Origin: Candidatus Geothrix odensensis
GTDB lineage: Bacteria; Acidobacteriota; Holophagae; Holophagales; Holophagaceae
Assembly (NCBI GenBank): GCA_016714685.1
Contig: JADKCH010000001.1
Location: 310,001-374,000 of the forward strand
Direction of reading: 5' to 3'
DNA: 64,000 nt
Part shown: positions 15,469-23,000 of the stretch, one piece after another
Numbering within the stretch: position 1 is the first letter of the stretch
Layout: each line of letters opens with the position of its first letter
Program-made: the position numbers and the translations under genes
The notes under the pieces: generated by a model
Databases searched by the model: none
What the model was told of the DNA's origin: nothing
What the model saw: the letters and a program-made list of their open reading frames with translations, nothing else

Positions 15469-15587
15469 GCCTAACGAACCGAGCTAACCGGCCACGCCTG
15501 CGCCGAGGCGCTGAGCGGAGCCGAGGTAGCGAGTGGATGAGAGAGCGGAGGACATTGCAGGCGGGGTCGAGTTGAGCGACCGGTGGC
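15469..15587 (-). other. attC site 28, damaged right core
   Basis: Nearly the same as site 33, but GGTTAGGCC has become GGTGGCC (loss of TA) and there are small losses nearby. The right core is destroyed, so this site should recombine poorly or not at all. Confidence 0.85.
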
Positions 15588-15811
15588 CGATCGCCGATGA
15601 TGGATGAACCGAGGCGATTGGACGGGCAAGTTAGGCGGAGGTGGGCGGGGAGGCCACAACGCAGGAACTAACGGCCCAAGCGCTAATGATGAAAAGGAAC
15701 GGAAGAACGGAAAACAAGGACCAACGGGAACCACCACGAAGGAATGACCAACTCTAGCGCGACGGGACCTGGAAGTCATACCAGAGCCGTTTTGCCGAAC
15801 CCGCCACGTCG
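15588..15811 (-). repeat. ORF-less cassette R2, copy 1
   Basis: About 224 bp, matching 17752-17981 except for a few short indels. It has no convincing ORF, is purine-rich (AAAAGGAACGGAAGAACGG), and contains an internal GTTAGGC core (CAAGTTAGGCGG) that does not belong to a full attC. Confidence 0.85.
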
Positions 15812-15935
15812 GCCTAACGAATGAAGCTAAGCGGCCACGCCTGCACCGAGGTGATGAGCGGAGCCGAGATAGCGAAATGCTGAGAGAGAACGGAAGGCAA
15901 TGCAGGCGGGGTCCGGATCGAGCGGAGGGTTAGGC
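15812..15935 (-). other. attC site 29
   Basis: 124 bp. The left arm is class B (GCTAAGCGG) but the right arm reads GGATCGAGC, so the L-arm pairing is broken. This is the only full site where the arms clearly disagree. Confidence 0.88.
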
Positions 15936-15982
15936 CGCTAGTCTGAGACATACAGGGCTTGCCAAGCAAATTTTGGGAGCAC

Positions 15983-16450
15983 TCAAGGGACCAAGAAAAC
16001 ATACATTCCAGCGAAAAGCAGCAAAGCGAATGCGGCCAGGATGAGGGTTCCGATGACCCCGCGTTGCCAACCACGAAGGCCATCCCATGCTTTCGAGAGG
16101 TGACTGATGGGCATACCTGATGTGAGTTCGACCAAACCAATGAGAGCCAACACACCTGGGAAGCCTGGGACAGCTAGCCTGAGCCATTCGCTCATCGCTT
16201 CAACCCGTTGCTGGAAGAGGAACCAAGCGATGCCAAGTGGTACGCCAATTACAACCTTGACCAATCCTCGACGTCTCACGGAGAAATGTCTATTTGTGAG
16301 CCACAGGTCGAGCCACCCATGCACCCGACGGTCAACGGAGGTCATTTCTGAGTTACCAGTCTGCTGAGTAGGGTCATTCATAGGCACTGACTGTTCACCC
16401 GATGGAACGAGGTGACCAGGTGATGATGCCTGTGAATTAAGGGGATCCAT
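15983..16450 (-). CDS. Cassette-encoded membrane protein
   Basis: The product is 155 aa. A polar N-terminal 55 residues (with SGEQSVPMNDPTQQTGNSEM) precede three hydrophobic segments: VVIGVPLGIAWFLF, LAVPGFPGVLALIGLVEL and VIGTLILAAFALLLFAGMYV. The gene ends 47 bp before attC29. The ATG is six bases from the attC30 core; an internal ATG at residue 24 is an alternative start. Unknown function. Confidence 0.66.
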   Translation of the reverse strand: MDPLNSQASSPGHLVPSGEQSVPMNDPTQQTGNSEMTSVDRRVHGWLDLWLTNRHFSVRRRGLVKVVIGVPLGIAWFLFQQRVEAMSEWLRLAVPGFPGVLALIGLVELTSGMPISHLSKAWDGLRGWQRGVIGTLILAAFALLLFAGMYVFLVP

Positions 16451-16456
16451 GAAGCG

Positions 16457-16580
16457 GCCTAACGGAAGAAGCTAAGCGGCCCCGCCTGCGCCGAGGCGAT
16501 GAGCGGAGCCGGGATAGCAAGAAGTTGAGAGAGAGCGAAACGCAATGCAGGCGGGGTCCGACTTGAGCGAGAGGTTAGGC
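16457..16580 (-). other. attC site 30
   Basis: 124 bp, class B; one or two bases from sites 10 and 36. Owned by the adjoining R1 cassette. Confidence 0.92.
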
Positions 16581-16781
16581 AGTGAACTCGGATGCTTGAG
16601 CTTTCGGCCTTGGATCATGAGAACAGCTGACGGACCAACCCAGGGTACCAGCGCGCCCAAATCAGCCGAACCGTGAACTGGTGGGCCACGGAGAAACAGC
16701 CTGCCTTGCGCACTGACGGAGGAAGACGCTGGGGTTCAAAGAAACCTGGCAGAAGGTAGAAACTCGAAATCTCGTAGAGCT
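16581..16781 (-). repeat. ORF-less cassette R1, copy 4
   Basis: About 201 bp, the most divergent R1 copy (CACTGACGGAGGAAGACGCT, CAGAAGGTAGAAACTC). It directly neighbours copy 5, giving two R1 cassettes in tandem with their attCs. Confidence 0.87.
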
Positions 16782-16905
16782 GCCTAACGGATGAAGCTAA
16801 GCGGCCACGCCTGCGCCGAGGCGATGAGCGGAGCCGAGATAGCAAGAAGTTGAGAGAGAGCGAAGGGCAATGCAGGCGGGGTCCGACTTGAGCGAGAGGT
16901 TAGGC
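16782..16905 (-). other. attC site 31
   Basis: 124 bp, class B L arms, owned by R1 copy 5. Confidence 0.92.
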
Positions 16906-17106
16906 AGTGAACTCGGATGCTTGAGCTTTTGGCCTTGGATCATGAGAACTGCTGACGGACAAACCCAGGGTACCAGCGCGCCCAAATCAGTCGAACCGAG
17001 AACTGGTGGGCCACAACGAACCAACCTGCCCGGCGAACTGCCCGTGGAAGACGCTGGGATTCAAAGAAACCTGCAAAGAGGCAGAAACTCGAAATCTCTT
17101 AGAGCT
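16906..17106 (-). repeat. ORF-less cassette R1, copy 5
   Basis: About 201 bp; same landmarks as the other R1 copies. No shared reading frame with copies 2 or 3 because of indels. Confidence 0.88.
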
Positions 17107-17231
17107 GCCTAACGAAAGCAGCTAAGCGGCCCAACCTGCGACCGAAAAGCTAAACAGAGACGAGAAAGATGTACCAAGAGAGAGGAAAGCAGGCCGTGCA
17201 GGTTGGGTCCGACTTGAGCGAGAGGTTAGGC
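17107..17231 (-). other. attC site 32 (divergent subtype)
   Basis: 125 bp, class B L arms with the same divergent interior as site 19. Its right core supplies the stop of the NIPSNAP gene. Confidence 0.9.
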
Positions 17232-17579
17232 CGACTGACCTTGGCCTTCGGAGTTGTGAATCGCTTCGATGGCTTCTGGCGTGAGCCACAGAACAGCATT
17301 GAAATCAGATTCGATAAGTTCAATGATTGCTTCACGAGGCCCTTTACGCCATGCATCGGTCGAGTAAAAGGCTTCCTGCGATGAATTGAGGTGGTCGAGG
17401 TTATTGTACGCCCGTATCAAATAGTACGAATCTGGATCGTGAAGAGATTGACCATAGGCAACCACCTCCATGCCCCATTCGTTGAGCAGCGGGACGCTTT
17501 GCTTTGAAACAAGATCGTGAAATCTGGCACCGCTCCCAGATTTGAGTTTATAAGAACGAATTTCAATGAGCCGGTTCAT
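17226..17579 (-). CDS. Cassette-encoded NIPSNAP-family protein
   Basis: The product is 117 aa, a dimeric alpha/beta barrel (ferredoxin-like) fold of the NIPSNAP type. It begins MNRLIEIRSYKLKSGSGARF, the typical first strand plus helix, has DSYYLIRAYNNLDHLNSSQE in the middle (strand then helix), and DAWRKGPREAIIELIES. NIPSNAP proteins are poorly characterised; some related folds are monooxygenases or small-molecule binders. It ends GQSA with TAA from the attC32 core. A 48-bp leader separates it from attC33. Confidence 0.8.
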   Translation of the reverse strand: MNRLIEIRSYKLKSGSGARFHDLVSKQSVPLLNEWGMEVVAYGQSLHDPDSYYLIRAYNNLDHLNSSQEAFYSTDAWRKGPREAIIELIESDFNAVLWLTPEAIEAIHNSEGQGQSA

Positions 17580-17627
17580 GGTGTGGGCCTAAAGAAATGG
17601 GTCGTACTGTTGAGAACTTCCACAGCG

Positions 17628-17751
17628 GCCTAACGAACCGAGCTAACCGGCCACGCCTGCGCCGAGGCGCTGAGCGGAGCCGAGGTAGCGAGTGGATGAG
17701 AGAGAGCGGAGGACATTGCAGGCGGGGTCCGAGTTGAGCGACCGGTTAGGC
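17628..17751 (-). other. attC site 33
   Basis: 124 bp, class A, right end CGACCGGTTAGGC. The intact counterpart of damaged site 28. Confidence 0.92.
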
Positions 17752-17981
17752 CGATCGCCGATGATGGATGAACCGAGGCGATTGGACGGGCAAGTTAGGC
17801 GGAGGTGGGCGGGGAGGCCACAACGCAGGAACTAACGGCCCAAGCGCTAATGATGAAAAGGAACGGAAGAACGGAAAACAAGGACCAACGGGAAAACCAC
17901 CACGAAGGAATGACCAACTCTAGCGCGACGGGACCTCGGGGAAGTCATACCAGAGCCGTTTTGCCGAACCCGCCCACGTCG
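17752..17981 (-). repeat. ORF-less cassette R2, copy 2
   Basis: 230 bp. An extra GTTAGGC core lies inside at 17794-17800 and an ACTAACGG-like core further on, perhaps traces of an older attC. No convincing ORF on either strand. Confidence 0.85.
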
Positions 17982-18105
17982 GCCTAACGGAAGAAGCTAA
18001 GCGGCCACGCCTGCGCCGAGGCGATGAGCGGAGCCGAGATAGCGAAACGATGAGAGAGAACAAAGGGCAATGCAGGCGGGGTCCGACTTGAGCGAGAGGT
18101 TAGGC
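17982..18105 (-). other. attC site 34
   Basis: 124 bp, class B L arms, owned by R1 copy 6. Confidence 0.92.
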
Positions 18106-18306
18106 AGTGAACTTGTGTGCTTGAACCTGCGGGCTTGGACATAGAGAACTGTTGATCGACCAACCCAGGGTACCAGCGCGCCCAAATCAGCCAAACCGTG
18201 AACTGGTGGGCCACAGAGAATCAGCCTGCTTTGCGAACTGCCCGTGGAAGACGCTGGGATTCAAAGAAACCTGCAAAGAGGTAGAAACTCGAAATCTCGT
18301 AGAGCT
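18106..18306 (-). repeat. ORF-less cassette R1, copy 6
   Basis: About 201 bp, same landmarks as other R1 copies (AGTGAACTTGTGTGCTTGAA, CAACCCAGGGTACCAG). Confidence 0.88.
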
Positions 18307-18430
18307 GCCTAACGAATGAGGCTAACCGGACCCGCCTGCGCCGAGACGCTGAACGGAGCCGAGGAAGCGGGATGCTGAGAGAGAGCGAAAGGCAATGCAG
18401 GCGGGGTCCGAGTTGAGCCGAGGGTTAGGC
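18307..18430 (-). other. attC site 35
   Basis: 124 bp, GCCTAAC to GTTAGGC, class A L arms. Owned by the phosphatase-like cassette. Confidence 0.92.
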
Positions 18431-18433
18431 CCA

Positions 18434-18777
18434 TCATGACGACTCGCCCCCATATCGCGCCAGGAATGGGCCGACTTTCTCTTCGAGGAGTTGGACCAGC
18501 ACCGGATCCATGTAATCGAACAAATCCGGGATATCGAGACAAATGACACGTTGATCGGTGAGGAAGGTCTTGAACTTCTTGGAGAGCTTATTGCGGTGGG
18601 ATTTTTCCATCACGAATACAACATCAGCCCATTCGAGTAGGTCACTCGATAGCGGGTTCACAGCATCAGGATTCAACCAGCTGACGCAACCTCGACACCT
18701 GGCCGGCCAAAGAAGATTTTCTCGGCGGTTGGGCTTCGGAGACGATTCTGGCTGCAGATGAAGAGGAGGTGTTTCAA
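18434..18777 (-). pseudogene. Frameshifted low-molecular-weight phosphatase-like cassette gene
   Basis: From a TTG at 18777 the frame reads MKHLLFICSQNRLRSPTAEK then IFFGRPGVEVASAG and meets a stop. One base later the other frame continues LNPDAVNPLSSDLLEWADVV and FVMEKSHRNKLSKKF to the end. Together they match the short (about 105-115 aa) LMW protein-tyrosine-phosphatase-like family: P-loop CSQNRLRS (C-x5-R), WADVVFVMEKSHRNKL, and DLFDYMDPVLV. The shift is a single missing T around 18680 (GGTTGAATCC where GGTTTGAATCC is expected). Either a true pseudogene or a sequencing error. Confidence 0.75.
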
Positions 18778-18786
18778 CGGAGATGG

Positions 18787-18910
18787 GCCTAACGGAAGAA
18801 GCTAAGCGGCCCCGCCTGTGCCGAGGCGATGAGCGGAGCCGAGATAGCAAGAAGTTGAGAGAGAGCGAAACGCAATGCAGGCGGGGTCCGACTTGAGCGA
18901 GAGGTTAGGC
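18787..18910 (-). other. attC site 36 (last in the array)
   Basis: 124 bp, class B; one base different from site 10. Owned by the broken HNH cassette, the right-most one. Confidence 0.92.
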
Positions 18911-19229
18911 GCTTGCATGGGCGGGAGGTTTTGAAAGAGCGTTCTGGACGACTTTGGAAACAGTATGCACGGTAATGCCCTTGCCTTTGCAGTAGCTCGA
19001 TTGAAGCCAAACAAACAAGTCCTTTGCACCCTTGCTGGCGTTACATGACATGCAGCACCGAGCGATGTTCTCTGCTGTGACGATCTTGGCGTCGTTGATT
19101 ATGTGCTCCCACGATGGTTTCGATCCGCGGGCCGATGGTGGTTGGGTGAAATCAACACCACATAAACGCAGGCATTGTCTGCTCCAAAACATAACCTTCG
19201 AGCGATTTTGGAATGTTCCAGCGATTCAC
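18905..19229 (-). pseudogene. Cassette-encoded HNH endonuclease, frameshifted copy
   Basis: 325 bp against 327 bp in the intact copy (4992-5318). Two single-base deletions lie within about 17 bp in the first zinc-knuckle region (CACAGTAAACG to CACATAAACG, and TCTCGCTCC to TCTGCTCC). The codons for ERDNACVYC are scrambled, and the net -2 shift is not repaired. The remainder, including SWEHII and CCMSCNASKG, is unchanged apart from KRQ to KGK. It should make no functional nuclease. Confidence 0.8.
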
Positions 19230-19261
19230 GATGGGACCTTTTGCGCTCAGAAGTGAGGAGC

Positions 19262-19330
19262 GCCTAACTAGTAATTGGACGACGAGGACGAAGGGGATCG
19301 TAGTTCGTCTAATCGGGGTGGATGCGGTGA
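19262..19330 (-). other. Array boundary; candidate attI-side junction
   Basis: The core GCCTAAC at 19262-19268 (GTTAGGC on the minus strand) is not followed by an attC arm. In an oriented array this is where attI would stand, upstream of the first cassette. The flanking sequence (CTAGTTAGGC on the minus strand) has the core but I cannot show integrase-binding repeats, so attI is only a candidate. Confidence 0.4.
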
Positions 19331-19600
19331 GTGGGGGGATGTCTGGGTTGGGGATTTCATGAATAGGCGAACTGATCTGGCAGTGGGGGGTGCGGTAAAG
19401 CCTTGAATTGATTCGTGGCGCGGGCGGCGGGGCTGGCCGCAGTTTACCTGATTGGGCGAACTGGGGCCGGTACGCCTGCCTGGGGTTTAGGCAGACCGGA
19501 GATTGACGGATGGAAGCCGGATTTTGGGGGGTGCTTCTGACCCTGGTGGCGCTCGGGCCCACCCCAGGTGGGTGAGGGCCGAGGCTTGTGGCTTTGGAGG
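19269..19600. other. Gene-free junction between array and gltB region
   Basis: 332 bp with no convincing coding sequence, no attC and no recognisable integrase remnant on either strand. G-rich on the plus strand. It holds the transition from cassette DNA to the GC-rich chromosome. Confidence 0.6.
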
Positions 19601-19960
19601 CTGGCAGGGCAAGCGACTGGATGGCGGGGCAAGCGACTGGATGGGAGGGCAAGCGACTGGATGGCGGGGCAAGCGACTGGATGGCAGGGCGAGCGACTGG
19701 ATGGCAGGGCAGGCGACTGGATGGCGGGCGAGCGACTGGGGGGCAGCGGCTGGATGGCGGGGCAGGCGACTGGGTGGCGGGCGAGTGATTGGGTGGCGGG
19801 GCGAGCGGCTGGGTGGCTGGCGAGCGACTGGGTGGAGGGGGAGCGGCTGGGTGGAGGGCGAGCGGCTGGGTGGAGGGCGAGCGGCTGGGTGGCGGGCGAG
19901 CGATTGGGTGGAGGGGGAGCGGCTGGGTGGCGGGCGAGCGGCTGGGTGGAGGGCGAGCCC
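19601..19960. repeat. Tandem array of about 18 units of 19-20 bp
   Basis: The unit is GGGCAAGCGACTGGATGGCG, perfectly spaced at 20 bp at first, then degrading to 19 bp variants (GGGCGAGCGGCTGGGTGGA) toward gltB. Several frames stay open only because the unit contains no stop codon; these are not genes. It ends about 50 bp from the gltB stop. Confidence 0.9.
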
Positions 19961-20010
19961 ACGTGAGGACCCAGGAGGGCGCCTGGGCATGGGCCTGGCC
20001 TCCGCTGGGG

Positions 20011-23000
20011 TCAGGAGCTGGCGAGCTGGGCGGCGACGGCGATGGGCACGAAGGGGGCGAAGGCCTGCAGGGTGCCCTGCCAGTCGGCCAGGAGGGCGGC
20101 GGCGGTGGTGCTGCCGGTCTCCTGGGCATGGGCCTCCAGGAGGCTCCGGAACTGGGCTTCTTCCTCGGCACGCCAGGGGAGGCCGGCCAGGTAGTCGGGG
20201 TTCACGCGGGCCTCGTGCACGCGGCGCAGGAAGAGGACGCCGCCGGTCATGCCGGCGCCAGCGTTGGCCAGGACCTGGCCCAGGATGGCCACGGCCCCGC
20301 GGGTCATGTACTCGCAGGCGTGGTGGCCGGCGCCCTCCACCACGGCACTGGCGCCGCTGTTGCGCACGCAGAAGCGGTCGCCGGCGAGGCCCCGGGCGAA
20401 GAAGTGGCCGGCGGTGGCGCCGTAGAGGGCGCCGTTGCCGAGGATGGCGTTCTCCTCGGGCGTGTACCTGGATAGCGGCCCGGGCCGCAGGACGAGGGTG
20501 CCGCCGGACATGGACTTGCCCACGGAGTCGTTGGCCTCGCCCAGCAGCCTCACGTGCAGGCCCTCCGTGAGGAAGGCCCCGAAGCCCTGGCCCGCGCTGC
20601 CGCTGAAGGTGATCCGCAGCAGGCCCGGCACGGCGGGGTCGGCGCCGGTGCGCCGGCGCTCGCGGATGCCCTGGGCGATCTCGCCCGCGAGCGTGGCCAG
20701 GACACCGCGATCCTCGGTGCCGATGGGGAAGGCCAGCTCCTGCTCGCCGCCCAGGTCGAGGAAGGGCCGGGCGGCCTCCACCAGCTGCCGGTTGAGCAGG
20801 CCCACGCCCTCGGGGATGACCACGATGGCCTCATCGGCCTCAGGTGCCGGGGGCGCCTCCAGGAAGGCGGACAGGTCCAGCTTCCGGTCATGCACGAAGG
20901 TGGCGTGGGCGGGAGCGATGGTCAGCAGGTCCGTGCGGTCCTGCAGCTCGGCGAGGCTGCCGACGCCCAGGGCGGCCAGGTGCCGGCGCGCATCCTCGGC
21001 CAGGTGGGTCAGCATGCGGAGGACGGCCTCGGGGCTGCCCGTGTAGCGGGCCTTGAACCTGGGATCGTGGGTGGCGATGCCCGCGGGGCAGGTGTTCTTC
21101 TCGCAGATGCGGGCCATCATGCAGCCCTCGGCCACCAGCAGCAGCTTGCCGAACTCGAAGCCCTGGGCACCCAGGATGGCGGCGGTGACGATGTCCTTGC
21201 CCGTGAGCAGGCCGCCGTCCACCCGCAGCTCCACCTGGTCGCGCAGGCGGTTCTCCCGCAGGGCCCGGTGGGCCTCCATCAGGCCAAACTCCCAGGGCAG
21301 GCCTGCGTGCTTCATCGATCCGAGCGTGGCGGCGCCGGTGCCGCCGTCGCCGCCGGCGATGTAGATGATGTCGGCGCCCGCCTTGGCGACGCCCATGGCG
21401 ATGGTGCCGATGCCCGTGCCCGAGACCAGCTTCACGCTGATCCTGGCGGCAGGATGCACCTGCTTCAGCTCGTAGATGAGCTCTTTCAGATCCTCGATGC
21501 TGTAGATGTCATGCAGGGGCGGCGGGGAGATGAGATCCACGCCGGGCAGGGAGAAGCGGGCCCTGGCGATGGTGGCATCCACCTTCACCTTCATGAGCTG
21601 GCCGCCCTCGCCGGGCTTGGCGCCCTGGGCCACCTTGATCTGGATCTCCTGGCCCGAGACCAGGTACTCGGCCGTGACGCCGAAGCGTGCCGAGGCCACC
21701 TGCTTGGTGCTGGCCGTGAGGCCGTCGGTCCAGTAGTAGGGGTTCTCGCCCCCCTCGCCGCTGTTGCTGCGGCCGCCGGCGGCCTCCATGGCCAGGATGA
21801 GGTCGCGCTGGCTCTCGGCGCTCACGGCGCCAAAGGACATGGCGCCCGCGCCGAAGCGGGCCAGGATCTCGGCGCGGGGCTCGACCTCGACCAGGGGCAG
21901 GGGCGCGGCGGCCTCGCGGAAGGCCAGCAGGTGCCGGGGGTTGATGGGCTCGTCGGCCTTGAGGGAGGCCAGGTACTCCTCGTAGAGCGCGGCGGCCTCG
22001 GGCGAGTCGGGCTCCAGGGCCACCAGGCGGTGGACGAGGCGGGAGCGCGCGGTGGTCATGCCGTGCTTCTCGCCCTCGTCGGCCTTGCCGGATTCCCGGA
22101 ACTGGTGCGTGTGGAGCAGCTTGTCCGCGAAACCGGACTGGGCGGCGAAGCCAGTCTTCAGCAGCACGTCGCCGGCCAGCTCCTCGTAGCCGATGCCGCC
22201 GATGGGGCTGGCATGGCCGGGGAAGAAGATCTCCATCAGCTCGGGGCCCAGGCCCACCGCCGTGAAGAGCTTGGCGCTCATGTAGCTCTGCACCACCGAA
22301 ATGCCGCACTTGGCCATGATTTTGAGCAGGCCCGACTCCAGGGCGGCGATGAGGTTCTGCTCGCGCTGGTCCGGCGTGAGGTGGGCGAAGCTGGGGTGCT
22401 CGTCCCGGCGGGCGATCTCCAGGGCCAGGGCGGGGCAGACCGCCGAGGCGCCGAAGCTGATGAGGGCGGCCACATGGTGGGAGGTGCGGGCCTCGGAAGT
22501 CTGCATGACGATGGAGGCGTTGAGGCGCAGGCCCGACTCGTTGAGCGTGTGCACCACGGCCCGCAGGGCGATGAGGCCGGGGATGGGCGGCTGCTCCACG
22601 GTGGCGTCCTGGTCGCTCAGGATGATGACCGTCGTGCCGGTCTCCACGGCCCTGCGCACGTCCGCGGCCAGCTGCTCGATGGCCGCGTGGAAGCCGCGGA
22701 TGCCATCCACCCGCCGGAACAGCATGGGAAAGCTGCGGGGGATGATCTGGGACTCCGAGGGCCGCAGCGTCTGCATGCGGTCCAGGAAGCGCATCTGCCC
22801 CAGGTCGAGGATGGGGCGCGGCAGCTCCAGGGCCTCGTTCAGGGGCACCAGGTCCTTGGGGAAGAAGATGTTCGGCGCCCGGCCCAGGAACACCCGCAGA
22901 TCGGTGATGTTGCCCTCGCGGAGGTAGTCCAGGGGCGGGTTCGTGACCTGGGCGAAGTGCTGGTAGAAGTAGTCGAAGAAGGGCCGCGGCTGGGACGAGA

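Larger units (their letters stand above)
1..19268 (-). mobile_element. Integron cassette array, 36 attC sites, no integrase seen
   Basis: Repeats of about 124 bp begin with RYYYAAC-type cores (mostly GCCTAAC) and end with GTTRRRY-type cores (mostly GTTAGGC), recurring every 200-900 bp with one short gene or none between them. Inside each repeat the arm next to the right-hand core carries extra unpaired bases, as the L'' arm of classical attC sites does. This orients the array leftward, in agreement with nearly all cassette genes being on the minus strand. Each cassette owns the attC on its left: repeated cassettes carry the same left attC but different right ones. The array continues beyond the left edge of the window. 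No tyrosine recombinase (IntI) is recognisable to the right of the last core, so within this window it is a CALIN-type cluster. Confidence 0.93.

Noticed and set aside
1..19268. Regularly spaced repeats as a CRISPR array
   Set aside because: Repeats are about 124 bp with inverted-repeat ends, spacers are 0.1-1.3 kb and often hold genes; no cas gene is present. These are attC sites.
19503..20570. Long plus-strand and minus-strand reading frames over the 20-bp tandem repeat
   Set aside because: They exist because the repeat has no stop codon; the translations are low-complexity and continue as antisense to gltB. No start signals or known domains.
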